This document shows, piece after piece, positions 30,336 to 43,795 of a stretch of DNA of 64,000 nucleotides. The stretch spans positions 434,001-498,000 of the forward strand of contig JAJKFH010002656.1 in NCBI GenBank assembly GCA_023333565.1, given 5' to 3'. The notes beneath the pieces were generated by a model, which saw only the letters and a list, made by a program, of their open reading frames with translations, searched no databases and had not been told where the DNA came from. Positions within the stretch are counted from its first letter, which is position 1; every line of letters begins with the position of its first letter. This stretch comes from Puffinus mauretanicus. Its lineage: Eukaryota > Chordata > Aves > Procellariiformes > Procellariidae. Position numbers and translations under genes: made by a program.

Positions 30336-31291
30336 CTATTGAAAGAAAAAAAAAAAACAAAACAAAACAAAAACAACCACGCTCTAAATACTGCACTATT
30401 GAACTCTACATCAATACATTCCTCTTAAGCTCTTACATATTTTATGGAACAATGAAATTTTCTTCTAAAGCAAGAGACTAAAAAAAATAAAAGATAGCTT
30501 ATCATCCACCAAAGGGACCTTCCTGAATCGCAAAGATATTTTCCTGGCTTTAAGCACATAAAATTTAAAGCATCAGACAGCTTTAAGACACTGAAAAAGA
30601 GCAAGCTTTCTAATTAAGACATTCAGCTGTGGGAAGTGTTTCTTCTCCCTCTGCTCCACGAAATGTAATCAAGGCTTTGCGTGTGTACTGCAACATACCT
30701 ACATCTGACCTGTATCTTATGAACACTCATGTTTTGGATTAAGTACGTAAGCTATCACAAAAGAACTGGCTACTTCAAAGCCCATATGCCTATCTCTACT
30801 TACTTAAGGATCAAAATGTCTGTAACAGCACATTTAATCTGTTAAAGTGTTGCAGAAGTGGAACTCTGCCAGATTCAATTTACTACAAGCTACAGGATAG
30901 TAGAATATATTTATTATTTGTTGATAAGAAAGCAAAATACGAGCAGATATGTCGTGTTGGCTAACTTTGAAAAAGGTCCTTGTATTGTTCTGCTCATCTC
31001 GTTCTACACCTCAAGACACATCTGAGATCTTTACTTTAAAGAGATGCTTACTATAGAATTTAATTTTGTAAACCAGTCTACAGTTGTACTGCAGACTTAG
31101 AAACTTACTGCTTCCGCTTCTCTTTGATAACAAAATCTTCTAATAAAAGATATTTGAAAAATGGGCTGCTCTCTTCCTCCTCACACAACAATCTCTAATC
31201 CACTTCACTTGCTTTCGCAGCAAGTTTTCTTTCAAATTAAGATAAAAGGTGTAAAGTTTGTTAGTAAATAGATGCTACTTATTTTTCTAAC

Positions 31292-31363
31292 CTCTTCATT
31301 TTTTATTCCATTGCTGTCGAACTCCAGGCCAGGGCCTCCAGTGTCAATCACTGCTGATGTCAT
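31292..31363 (-). CDS. ELF2: ELF2 initiating coding exon of the long isoform
   Basis: ATG at 31363-31361 opens MTSAVIDTGGPGLEFDSNGI and ends KNEE at donor GAG|GTTAGA, in phase 0. The 24 residues match the ELF2/NERF-2 amino terminus. The donor is weaker than the others (GTTAGA). The next exon lies only 956 bases downstream. Confidence 0.93.
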
Positions 31364-31487
31364 GGTGCATCCCCTGAAGACGCTTTGAGAGCTGTTATCT
31401 ATCCTGAAGACAGTAATGCTGATAGCCTGAGATTATCAAAGGCTTAAACTCACAATCCACTTCTGTTAAACAGCTAGGCAGAGGTGG
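31364..31487 (-). other. ELF2: Probable 5' UTR part of the ELF2 initiating exon
   Basis: Upstream of the ATG the minus strand carries TTTTGTGTTTCAG ending at 31488, a good acceptor, so the exon probably starts at 31487. A second, weaker acceptor (TTTAACAG) lies nearer the ATG at about 31463. The 5' UTR part would be spliced to the noncoding exon in the distal CpG island. Confidence 0.5.
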
Positions 31488-31941
31488 CTGAAACACAAAA
31501 TAATTTTAAGTAAGTTATTTGCATAGTTTATATTCAAGTCTTTCCACATTTATGAAAGCTATTGCATGCTACATCTCTACATCAAAAGAGGGCATCAGTG
31601 AACACAACAGATGTGACAGAATGTGCTGACCTTGGTAAAGTTAACCCTGAATACTGCCATAAAACACAAGTTTCACACTAACTTTTAATACTAAGGTAAT
31701 ACAATATCAGTTTGGTTTTTTGCAATTTGTTAAATTTCACACAATTCTAATAACAAATAATATCTTAGATATTTTCTATTGGCCAAAATCATGAATTTCT
31801 CACTGAGGTCAAGTATCAACTATTTTTGAGACATACATACCTTTGAGTTAGTGCGGCTATTCTAAAGTTACTGTTTTCCTATTAAATTTGGAGGGGTTTT
31901 TTAATCACATTTTCTTCTTTGGTCTACTAGTTTCATAGTCA

Positions 31942-31985
31942 TTTCATAAAGCTATAGTTTCATAAAGCTATAGTTTCATAAAGCT
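31942..31985 (+). repeat. 16-bp tandem repeat, 2.75 copies
   Basis: TTTCATAAAGCTATAG is repeated exactly at 31942, 31958 and (partly) 31974. It looks like a recent slippage or unequal duplication. It lies in the ELF2 5' intron. Confidence 0.95.
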
Positions 31986-34900
31986 TTCAAACATACTGCC
32001 TTTTTAAAGTAATGCATATATTATACACATCTCACAAATACATACCCAATTTCTAATCTACAGTTTTCTTTGAAACAAAAAGTATTGCAGCAGTTCCTCT
32101 TTCTTTCCTATAGAAGTAGTTATTATGAGTCCAAAAAAAAGTAGTTCAACATCATAATGCTTTAATTTCAGTATAGCATGGACTCATTGAACTTACAAAG
32201 ACATACAACCTCCATCTTCGTGAATTTCTTCAAAACTATATTAATAGCAGTGCTTTGTTTCTAAACAACTGCTATTTATTTATTCTGAATAAATATTATT
32301 ACTCATATCCTGTCTTTGGAAGAGACAAATAATCTGTGTTCATAAACCTTGGGCTGTGAGAAGCAGTTTACTACTTCAAGATGCAAACTAAGAAGTTTGG
32401 CTTCTTCGTTGTACAACAGAAAGCACATATTCCACGTGAGACATAAGAACCCAATCTGATATCAATTACCCTTGCGAGTAACTCCGCTGAGATCAATGCT
32501 TTATAACAGAAGCCAGAATTTAGCCCAACATTTTTAATAAAATCCATCCATTTAGAAAGCTAGCACAATCACCAAGGTCTGCAAGAAAACAGGATCTTCC
32601 AACACATACTGAAGAAAAAAAATCTATAATTAATACTCCATTGGGTAAACTCAATAAGCCTGCTTTTCAATAGCAGGCAGCCAGCTTAAACAAAATTAAT
32701 CTTGCATATATAGGGAAAAGCCAGCTCAGATTCATGCAGAGTAACTGGGCTTCCTATGGGCATGGAAATCTTTATAGGCACAATAGCTTAGGTATACTAG
32801 TAAAAATTACAATTACTGATCTCCCCAACTGGATGACAAGAAAGGCAAAAAAGTAAAAAATACTATGCAAAATCTGTTTAAAAACTTTCATTTAATCAAG
32901 ATATTAAGGATCCCTCAGCAGGTCATAAAAGCATGCTCAGAAAGGCATCATTTATGTTGCCATACTAACTTAGCACAAGAAGTCAGTAGCCACACAGTGG
33001 ATGGCAGGTTACTACAAAAACACGCCAAACTACCAACCAACAACAACAACAAAAAACCCACAACACACCAAACAAAAAAAAACCTGACACAACAGAATAA
33101 GATACTCATATTTTTCACCCTTACATACAAAAAGGAGAATAAATTCTGATAGCAGCTTTCTATGCAGTTAATCCTCATTAAATAAAACTGAAGAACAGGA
33201 GATCATCTTAAATCACTGTCATAGTAGCAGCAGAATAAGCACAAGATATATTCCAAAAGAAAGGAAAAAAATATATGCAATTTAGAAAAAAAAAAATTAA
33301 GGCATTTTCTGCTTACATAGGCAGTCAACTTGACATGAGAAAGCATAGAATCATACCTAAAAATATTTCATATGTAATAGCACAAAAAACCTCAACACAA
33401 TAATACTTTATTTTCCATTGTTTCATTTGTAAAAGCTAGCACCACTTTTTTGATTATCAATATTTTCCTTGATGAAAAAGAAAGCAAAGACCTCCTCTGC
33501 TCCCCAAACAACATTCAAGCTGGAAAGTCTTTAACAAGCATCCTTGGAGCCACATACACCCGTCACCCTCCAGGCTTTTAGCACAAAAAGCCCACTCCTT
33601 ACCTAGCTATCAATTAACACATTATTTCAAAAGCCTTTAAATTCAGAAATATGTAAAGTAGAAAAACAGCTGTTTATGAATACACTAAAATAATCAATCA
33701 GCAGGAAAAATTTTTAAAAATTACTTTTACTGTAAAAAGACTTTTTCCTTGTCTACAGTTTTCCATCTACATCCATGCTAGAAATGCTGTCAAGCAATCA
33801 TAGCCAAAAAGAGTAGTCCAAAGAATGGAAATTATTTTTTAATTTGGAAGCACAGCCTCCAACCAATTTCAAACATCAGCGTAATTCCTGCAACTCAGAC
33901 TTGTATCTATATAAGAACATCCAGCGCTTCACGTAGTAACTTTGCATAGCTTAAGCATGTCACAAAGCTAATTTGGTTCTCATGCAGTATATTAATGCAA
34001 ATAAACAATCATATACTTGACCACGTGTACTGTATATTCATATTTTATGCACTATAATCCCACACAGGTGGCCAAACAGCTGCCAAATTGTAGCAACTGA
34101 AAACACTTAATACTGTGTACTAGATCAGGTTATGTCAAAAAACTGCTATTTCTGTCTCCTAGGTTACAAGAAGTTTAGATGACTTTTGCGCTGATTTAGC
34201 TCTACATGAATTACCAATTACCTATAGAAGGGAAGATAAGGCAATGCAGGAACATAAACGATAATCCTCATTTTCCAGTTCCAGCAGAAATTCATAGTAA
34301 GAGCCTTATAGGGGAAAATATACAGAAGAGTGAGAGAGATGCTAAATCTTAGCATTCATTAAAAGGATGGTATCTTTAGACTGAATGCACAGAACAGTCC
34401 AGGCAAGGAATAAATGAAAGACCCAGAGTCTTTATATAACAGGATTTGAACTTCCTACTAAGAGTCTTGCTATTCAACAACCTTTTCAAAAACCTGACAG
34501 GGTGGCGAAAAAGGCAAGCCCACTGGCCAGCAAGTGGGAAGTTAAAAGAGTTTCAGTTCAGTCTGTTTTAGAAGTTCTAAGTTAAAACAAACGCACAAAC
34601 ACACCTAAGCATATGTTAGATTCCTGCAGATGCACCCCTTTTTGAATGAACCAGCTAAGTGTTTGCCCTCTTCCCTTTCCCTCAGCAGTATGTTCTTGTG
34701 GAAGCCTTTTCGCTTCTCCCTCGAATTTCAGTAGAATACTGAATCTATTTCCCACAACTAATTAGTCACAACTAATGTGACTTCTGTAAAAGGAAAAGAC
34801 TGCCTAGCCACTTTCAGAAATCAGTTCCAAAATTCACATTTCCCAAGGCTAACTGAGCCAAAAAGGCCAAAAGACAATTAGACTCACATTCTTAAAGTAC

Positions 34901-35106
34901 GAGATGATTCAGGTTTGTAAGAAACCAGGTTATCCCTGGTGATACAATTAGCCAGCAGAGAAGCTGGTTCAAAGTATGACTATTTTTGAACTACAGAACA
35001 ACATGCAGAAAGATTAAAAAAAAACAAAACAAAACAAAACACACAACAAAAAACCACACACTACAAATTTAATTCCTCTCTGGACAGGCGCTTACGACAA
35101 AGCAAA

Positions 35107-35136
<30 letters not shown>
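35107..35136 (+). repeat. Uninterrupted poly(G) run of 30
   Basis: Thirty consecutive G on the plus strand (poly(C) on the ELF2 sense strand), preceded about 35 bases earlier by an A-rich, AAAAC-repeating tract. Intronic. Pure G runs of this length are rare, form G-quadruplexes, and are also a known place for length errors in assembly. Confidence 0.95.
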
Positions 35137-35138
<2 letters not shown>

Positions 35139-38100
35139 GACAACCAAACCTAACATTTCCAAAAGAGATGACCAAATCATTTTGTTACAGATCTGACATC
35201 CATTCCTGTTCTTCCTGGTCATGGAAAATGCAGAAACTAGTTCTGAAACATTTGGAATATCCCTTACAACATGGAAAACAGCTTTACTGCATCATCCATT
35301 ATTTTTATACGTATCTCATGGGAAAACAAAAATAAGTCTAGGTGCTCCCACCCTCAAAAAAAGCAAAACCAAAAATCCAAATCTTGAAGCCACATTCTTT
35401 CTAATGTGTCTTTCTAACTGTTTACCGCTACGAAAGACAGAACAAAGACTCAAGTTTTTGCTAGTTTTCACTGGTCAAGAAGATTAATTACAGCATGTAC
35501 GTCTTCAGAGGCTACAGGGCACTGGTCATAAAGGCTGCAAAATACCAAACAGTTTATTCACGTATTTAATAGTACATTTCTATGGCCTACATTACGTATC
35601 TGAGTATCTGCCTACAAGAAATCCAAATGGTCCTCTTATGTTTTCAGCAGCTACCAGAGAAGCTTAAAAACACTTCAAATCACAACTGTGATGAGCGGGT
35701 AGTAGGCCCACAAAAACCAGAATCTTAAGTCGACCCCCCTGTGCATAACCACCTATCAAGTTAATAGAGAAGCAAACATGCAGCTCAACAGAATTAAAAA
35801 TAACTGAAAGAACAGTGTGGAAAGGATGGCAGAGTGTCACCTCTACTAGGCCAGACTCAAAGTGAAGTTATTTAGGAGTGGCTTCAAAACAGAACTCTAA
35901 ATATAAATCTGCAAATAGCTTTAGTACACTTTTATTTAAATTATAAAACAAACAAACAAAAAAATCAATGCTTGAGAAAAAGATGCACGCACTCGTACCC
36001 ACACATGAAAACAAGACAAACATGCAGAAGACTGGGCAGCAGTGACCAGAGGCAGCTGCTCCCGCAGCACTCAGAAGAAACATAAGAGTACTTGGAACAA
36101 TGTCCCCCTTTTATTCAGCTGGCATCCCAAATCCTGAGGAGAGATTTATGCGGATACCTACACAGATGTAACCGCACGAGCAGGACTGCAGCCAGCAGTA
36201 GCATCACACACAACTTTTTCAAAAAGGCCTTCCTTTGGTTTAATCAAAAAAAAGTTAAGGAAGTCGGCTTGAAAATTAAATTAGTTATACGTACAGAAAT
36301 ACACCGGCCAAGAACACTGCAGAATCCCATTAACTGTAACAAGGCTTCCAAGGGTACAAAGGTGGTCTTTCACAGGCAGCACCTCAAATATACCAGTAAA
36401 TGTCACTATCACTCCAATACATATAAACCATAGCGCACGCAGTAAAAAATTTTTAAGGTGACTGAAAGTTCTTTTTTGAGACATTTTCCCAGATAAATTT
36501 TACAGCTCTGGCTAACTGAATTAACTTTTTTTTTTTTTGAAACCCAGAACAAGTTTAAAAACTGAAAAATTAAGTTACTGCAAAAGCTGACAGAGGAAAA
36601 AAAAAATTTGTAAATAGCTAAAGAGTGGTATGCTCAGAAAGAGGATACAAACTAAATCTTTGCATCCACAACGTCAAGGGAACAAAACAGACAATCTATG
36701 CAATTTATAATACCTTATATATTACACCAATCAGTAAAAGTTATAGAAAAAGAAATCAAAATGAGGAATCGTCAAAGCAAGTAGTCCTGGCCACATCATA
36801 TTTCAGAAGTTTCCATACAACAAGGTAATAATTTTATTGCTGAATGCACAGAAATTATTACATTGGATCAAATTAATGATGTACCAAATCCAGTAAGAAA
36901 CTAGAGGAACTCCTTCCATGCATATTTAATTTGATAATCTGACCATCCAAAGTTTGCTCTGAAACCTCAATAGCTAAAGCTGATGAGCCCCAAAATATAT
37001 AAGCTTATAATCACTTAAAAACTATTAACGTTCTGCAAAAAGCTTTGTGGCTTCAGCAGGCTTCTTCTGGACCTTCCCGTATTTCATCCTATTAGCAGGC
37101 TCTCTTCCCACTGCTCTCTATTTAAAGATCCCCTGAAACCTTCTCTTCCCTCTGACAGGAGTCTCATACACGTACCCCTACTTTGTACCATGACTTCTCT
37201 TTCCAGCATGTCAATTGTTGGTCCTTTACATCCATTTCCACTCCCCCACAACCCAGAGTAGGGAGCAATTATTCATCGTTTTACATAATAAAAGAGCAGA
37301 GACAGATGAAATTAAATGGTGAGGATGCGGGTTTAAAAAAAAAAAAACAAACAAAAAGACCAACACACACACAAAAGGAAGCAGTGCACACAAACTATGT
37401 AATTCATTTTCATAGGATATTCTAGAGGTAAAAAGAATAAGTTACAAGATTTAAGTTGGACAGCTTTATGGAGGTAAAGCCCCTGAATGGCTTACGCAAC
37501 TATTAAACACAAAGATGCACATACAGTCTGAAGTTTAGGGACGTTCTGAACCAGGTATTACTGAAACCTGAGAGATGGAAAGAGTACGTCGCTGAAGGTA
37601 CCACACAAAATAACCATCCTGTTCCCAGAACCTCTCCTAAGGCAACTGATCCTGTCCACTGTGTCCACTATGATGGAGTGTGGGGAGAGAGAGGAAGAGG
37701 ATCTTGGATCAGTTACATACAGTTTTGTAGATTTGTATTTAATTTTTTTAAGATTCTTGAAATAAAGTCAAGTTTTGTGGTAACAGTCACTGACCCAGAT
37801 CTCTCCTGCAGTACTCAATATAATAGATGGCTTCATGACATCCCCTCTCAAACAATGATACGGGGTTTTCAACATACCCTAATAAGACATTTCTATAAAG
37901 TGATCCAAAACTCTCACATTCTGCAAGCTTTCCCCAAATCAGCAATGTTCACATTTTTGCCTCATTTCAAAGTTACAGCATGAAACATGCAACCATGCTA
38001 GTTCTACATTTTTTAGGCCACAGAAATATCTGAATTGCTTTAAATTTTTATTGTTAAAGCATTGCTTTTATGAGTCTTGAGTATTCTGATGCTTACACTC

Positions 38101-38599
38101 CTATATCCCTGGGCTCAACTTCATTTCATGCTATTTCTCTTTACTAATTAGGAAGCTCTCAAATTTTGATGCATATGTACACTAATCAGAAAGTGCCAAA
38201 AAGCTTTACGATGAAATTGCAACAAAGGTGAATAATTATCAGCACACGGAAAACAGACAACTTCAAAGCACGACAAGAGATGAACTCAGCGGATGGAGAA
38301 CCATCCTCCCAAATTGATTGTTTTTAAACTGACAGTCGGTAAGGTTTAGCCGTCTTTGCTAAAGAAGTTAAATGGTTAAAAAGAAGTCAGAAGGAACATG
38401 ACAGTGACTAGCCATAAGGGAGGGAACATGCAGAGTGAAGAACTGAATTATTTAAGTGGGGAAAAAGAGACAGGAGAGAACGCATCCAAAAAGGCAACAG
38501 ATAAACATGAGCACCAGTACAACATTTTACGGGCACGGTAAGGCACAATTCAAAATACGCCAGACTTCAGCTATTTAGCCCGGGTACAAGCAGAGCAGG

Positions 38600-39650
38600 G
38601 CGCACAGCGGTTTCAGGAAAGCGGGGAGGGTGCGCAGATGAAGCCGGGGCGGGAGGCTGCAGGCCCGGCGGGGCTATCCCACCGCCAGCCCGGGAGCGGC
38701 GAGCACGCATGACAGCGAGTGACCAGCAAGCCCGGGCTGCCATGTTCTCCCGACGCCCTGTGTAAACAAGGCGCTGCCCCCGCGGCGCTGCCCCGGCCGC
38801 CTACCCGCTACCGCCGCCGCCCCGGCCCGGCCCGGGAGGGGCTGCGGGGCCCGGCCCGCCAGGCCGCGGCCGCCCCGGGGCCGTGTTTACACTGACAGCC
38901 GCCGGGAACCGCCCGCCGCCCCCAACGCCCCCTCCGCCGGCGGAGCGGCAGCCCGGGCGCGGACCTCCGCGGGGCGGGGAGGGGGGAGACGGGGGGCAGC
39001 CGGCGGCGGGGGCGGCGGCGGGAGGGGCGGCCCCGGCCCAACGGCGGCTCCGCGGCACCCAGCCCCGCGCCCCACGCGAAACCGAAAGTGCGGCTGGGGG
39101 TGGGGGGGTGGGAGGGTGCCGCCGGAGCAACCCCCGGCCCCGCCACCCCGCGGCCGCCCGACACACCTCGGCGAACACCCCCGGGACGGGCCGGTCCCGC
39201 GCCCCGCGGCCCCCTCTCACAGGGCGGCCGCCCGCTCGCCCCCTCCCTCTCTCCCTCCCCGGGCCGCCTGTCAGCGCCCGTCCCGCCCGCCGCGGCGGCA
39301 GGAGCCGGCGCCGCGCCCTTACCGTGCCCGTACGCCCGGAGGCCGCGTCCGTCGCCCGCCCGGGCCGAGAGCAGGAGGCGGTGGGCGCCGCCCGGGCAGA
39401 GCCAGGGCCAGGGCCGCCCCGCGGCGGGAGGGGCGGGCGCAGCGGCGCAACCTGCCCGGCCCCCCCCCGCCGCACCGCGCCGCCGCCTCTGCACATGCTC
39501 GCGCCGCCCGGCGCGCGGGGGCGCTGCGGGCATGCGCCGCCGCCCCGCGCCTGCGCAGGGGCCCGCGGGAGCCGTTGCCCTGGCCCGGGCGCGAGGCTGC
39601 CTCCCCTCAGGGAGCGGCTGTCAGCGCGGCGGCAGGAAGGGGGCTGCGAG
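38600..39650 (-). promoter_or_regulatory. ELF2: Distal CpG island, likely long-isoform ELF2 promoter
   Basis: There is an abrupt change from AT-rich intron to very high G+C with dense CpG over about 1 kb. It contains NRF1-like elements (GCATGCGCC near 39530, CCTGCGCAGG near 39550) and GC boxes. It lies 5' of all ELF2 exons on the minus strand and includes a strong minus-strand donor at 39323, so it is the expected housekeeping-type, TATA-less promoter. The long open frames on both strands here (for example 38883-39716) are artefacts of stop-poor GC sequence. The exact start site is unknown. Confidence 0.8.
39323..39420 (-). other. ELF2: Putative noncoding first exon of ELF2
   Basis: The minus strand has GGGCACG|GTAAGG at 39323/39322, a near-consensus donor inside the CpG island, upstream of the 5' UTR acceptor at 31488. 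The right edge given is only a guess, because CpG-island start sites cannot be read from sequence. Another possible donor near 38810 (CGGCG|GTAGCG) is weaker. Confidence 0.45.
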
Positions 39651-42600
39651 CCTCCGCGGCGGCTCCCTTCCCTCCTTCTCTCGAGCGGTAGTTCGGGTCT
39701 TCGTGCTCAGAGCTGAAGCGAGTCAGTGTACGGGAGGCAGAGAGCGAGGCTGAGGGGAAAACCCGTGGCAGACGGGGTCTCGGTGACACTCAGCCGCAGC
39801 ACTGCCTCGGAAGGGGGTGAACAGCTGCCTGCTTTCAAAAATCCCTCCCAACGTTTCCATACAGCCCCAGAGACGTAATTATTTTCTTCAAGTGATTTTG
39901 GTACGTGAGAGAATAAGCTGTCCGTGTGTCTGAGCAGCTGCGGAGCCTCAGGCGTACAGAACTGATTTCAGCCAGTGACTTGTAGGGGCAATGTCGAAAT
40001 GTCACTTTCAAGTTTTCTTCAGCCATCTCTTTTAGAGCACATGGTTCTTGAAATTAGCCAAATTCCTAATGCAGCATTTGTTACTCCCTTGACAATATGA
40101 GATACATCATTGTCAGAGACTGCTCACAAATTAAGTACCTATCGAGACTGCCTTGATCCAGCCCAGTCTGAGAGGTTTAGGAGAGAATTGGTCTTTTTTA
40201 CAAATATTGAGCTTTAACCATTATACTCTTCTTTGCGTTTCACAGCAATAAACAGAAGAGCTTTAGCTGAATAGGAGGCATTACATTTTCGTTACAGACA
40301 AAAAACCCACATTGCCAAGGAGACTTTCAACATTGCAAAGCCGCGTGCTCAAAAGGAACTCTAGACTGAAGGGTTTCTGTCCAAACCAATGCGGGCCCCC
40401 TTGTGCCTGTACGCGGTAGAAGTCTGGCACTCCTTTTCAACAGGATCCCTCTGAGCGCTGAGCAGCGGTACACAGACGGTGCACAATCACACGCTCCTCA
40501 CCTTCACCAGCGCGCAAAAGCACTTCTCTGCTACCTCTCAGTTTCCATCTGACCATCCATGTCTACTGCTCCTTTGGCACTCCTGTTCATCTCCTCCTCC
40601 ACCAAGTCTGATTTCCAACCCTCAGTTTCTGCCTTAGGCATATTGCCACCCACTGCTCTACAGGCCTGGCTCCTGTTCCTTGTGCATTTGAACGGGGTAG
40701 TTCTTTCCTCTGCATCTTCGGGGCATCGGCTTCCTTTCCTCAGGAAATAAGATCTTTCAGGGGTCTTTAGGCCCTAGAATCTGACTGGCTTTTACAGGTT
40801 ACATACAAATTGCGGTTTTCCAGGATATATAACATGGGCAGTTATTTTCCCCAGGGATGGCACAAACATCTCCCTGACAATAAAGGTAGCGCTAAAAATA
40901 TCAAGCCTGTGCCCTGAAGCATGGAAACATTGGGGGTTCTTTCCTTCTAAAAACATGTCAGGCAATATTAATAATAGATGGTGCTACCAGCAGCCTCTTA
41001 TGTAAGTGGTCACTACTGAGGTGTAGACTTAAACTTAGCCGTCACTTTGTAATAAAGCACACCTCATAGCAAAACTGAGGTTTTACCACACGCTAAGCTT
41101 GCTAGACATTTAATAAGGCATACACTTGGATGTCGTTAATTACAGAATTTGCTACTAGTTTACATTAAGCAACATGAAATTTCAATTGTCTCTCTGCGCT
41201 TCAAAAGACGAGAGATACCACTTTTAGATCTTTTGTTTATCTTTAAAAGGAAGTATCAAAATACATGAGGAAAAAAATTATCATTTATTAACAATATCGC
41301 TGACAGCCATGTTGCTGCTAGAAATCATAGAATAGTGTTCAGTGTTTGCATCTTAGAAGATGTAAATATTTTAATGTTCTAACATACAAGCATGCAAATT
41401 GTATCAACAAAGGTGTAAAGTTAAAATCGCATAGACAGTGGATGATGAAAGTTCACATTTTATACGTCTTGGGCTTAGATTGGAGATAGCAGTTGACAAT
41501 ATAAAATAAATGAAGACTACCTATAACAAAGAAAAGAGCAAGTCAAGAAAAGGGTAGGATATTGGGAGGAAAAGATTAAAGGGTTCCTGGCAAAAATTGC
41601 CTTGCTATAGACTGGAAATAAGTCTAGCTGGGTGGGAGTTCTAGCCCTCCATTCTAGTTCTTTTGCAGCCTGGCAGACCTAAGTCCTGTCAGCTTTATTT
41701 TTAGTACTTAATTAGTCCTGACTTGATGTGCTCACTCTTTTTTCTTCTTCTTCTTTCAGGGGTCCAAGTTAAAATTCAGAAAAAGAAGAAAACCTCTTGC
41801 CATGGTCCTTTTCACGGAGAAGAAGAGCAGACAGCTTCTTTCAAAACATGGGCCCACAGTCAGCTGAACAAAAGCCATATAAACTAAAGCTGCTTTGTAC
41901 ATCTCGGTAGCTCCCTCGTGGAGTCACTGTGCATGAGGTGACATGGCCACCACTTAGGGGTGCTCTGGAGATAAACTTTAAGTGGTCCCTTCTGTAATGC
42001 TGATGTTCGTTTTCCTGGCCTATGCAGTCCGCTGTTTACTCAGGTTTTCTCCACTCTCTGTTTGGATATCATGGGACAAATGTTTCTGCATCCCTTAATC
42101 TAGTTTATTTATGTGACTCCTATTTCTCACTTTTTCTTCTAACGAGCTGAGCTGTGCAGCCATTTTCAGTGGAAGTTCAGCAGCACCTCTCTGAGTGCAG
42201 AGACCTGTGCTTCTCTGCAGAGAAAAACAGCACTGGTTTGAGATAATCACAATGGCATCTTCATTTCTTTCTCTGCTGCTGCTTCTTTTTGTTTGGTTGT
42301 TTTTTTTTTTTAATGAAACTAGATTAACTCTTCATATGGAAAATTGTGTTTCTCTTAGGAACAACTCTTTTTGGTTTACCTTACGCTAGTTGGAAAGCTA
42401 TGCTGAAAAATATGAAACTTCAAAATGAAAAAAGCAGGGCCACCAAGGGATTTTGATCAGTTCAGCTGAATGATTTTTGAAGTTATATAAGTGATGCAGG
42501 TATCAAAAAAAAAAAAAAAAAGAATAGTGGCCCTTTTCACCCACTCATGAGGTAGACCTGCAGTCAATTCAAAACTGCTATTGCTGGGATACTGCTGTGC

Positions 42601-43445
42601 GATAACATGGGGTCAGCAGTTCACCAGATGCTTCTCTGCCCCTTTTGCATATAGAAAGCTGCAATCCACATTGCTTTTTAAACGTTGGTCCTCAGAAGAT
42701 TGTAGCCTGTCTAATTCTATATGCTGGGCTTCCTGCCTTTGGTTGTTCAGATGAAAGGGGAAAGTTACACTGATTCAGACCCAGAAGTATGACCCAGAAA
42801 AAATGACCAAGAAATGACCCAGAAGAAATAAGGGAGTGAGGGTCCCACGACCCTACTGTCAGTCAGTCCATTCTGTAAATCATTATTAATGAAGTAGCAG
42901 TAACTCTACAGGTGTAATTAGGTTTTTTTCCTTCCTGGGATAGACTTGCAGCTAAAAAAGCTAAAAACTATTGATAATTTCTAAAATAAAAATGTCAATA
43001 TTTTGGGGGGTTTTGGTTTTGGGGATTTTTTTTTGTTTTCATTTTTACATGAACTTTTAATAGACTCCATATTGTGCTTATAGAGTCATAGAAAAGCATC
43101 CCATTTTTGCTGCGCAGTCTTCCAACATCACTAAATTAAGCTACATAAGGAAACAAGGTTTATTGAGACCTAGCTGAGTGTCCATCCATCTCTCTATCAT
43201 TCCTTTCCCTTTGACATTATTTGCCAATTTCAGCTCAATTTTATAAAAGGGTAGGGATCTCAAAGATAAGTTCCTACAAGTTTCAAGAATGCAAGTACCA
43301 GAGCAGAGGAGACCGACACCAGTGTGTGCCGCCACCAGAAAGCAGCTATTTTTTGTGCTGACCCACAGCAGCCAGTTGATGTATTGATATGCATATAGCT
43401 GTGCACCAGCTACAGCAGTGCTATTTCTTAGCTGACTTGCTTTCT
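39651..43445. other. Intergenic region upstream of ELF2, no gene recognised
   Basis: Sequence between the ELF2 distal CpG island and the retrovirus. At 41746-41759 a good plus-strand acceptor-like tract (TTCTTCTTCTTTCAG) precedes a short Lys-rich open stretch, which might be a noncoding exon. There is no second supporting splice site. A poly(A) run lies at about 42504-42521. Confidence 0.5.
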
Positions 43446-43795
43446 CCCATACCATGTGACGTCATGCTCAGCATGTAAAGCTGGGGGAAGAAGAAGGAAG
43501 GGGGGGATGTTGAGAGTGATGGCGTTTGTCTTCCCAAGTCACCGTTACGCGTGATGGAGCCCTGCTTTCCTGGCGATGGCTGAACACCTGCCTGCCGATG
43601 GAAGTAGCGAATGAATCCCTTGTTCTGCTTTGCTTGCATGCGTGGCTTTTGCTTTCCCTATTGAACTGTCTTTATCTCAACCCACGAGTTTTCTCACTTT
43701 TACCCTTCTGATTCTTTCCCCCATCCCACCCGGGGGGCGTGAGCAAGCGGCTGTGTGGGGCTTAGTTGCCGGCTTAAACCACAACAGTCCTTTTT

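Larger units (their letters stand above)
31488..39322 (-). other. ELF2 5' intron, no gene seen
   Basis: Intron between the putative noncoding first exon and the initiating exon. It holds a 16-bp tandem repeat (31942-31985), A-rich tracts, and a 30-base G run at 35107-35136. Short open frames such as 36092-36433 show no coding signature. Extra noncoding first exons could be present but were not identified. Confidence 0.55.

Noticed and set aside
38800..39790. Long open frames of 190-277 codons in the distal island
   Set aside because: Same compositional artefact as in the internal island, with mirror-image frames on both strands.
43081..43110. GAGTCATAGAAAAGCATCCC as a possible second CR1 tail
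   Set aside because: Only a few bases resemble the CR1 end and no CR1-like body follows.
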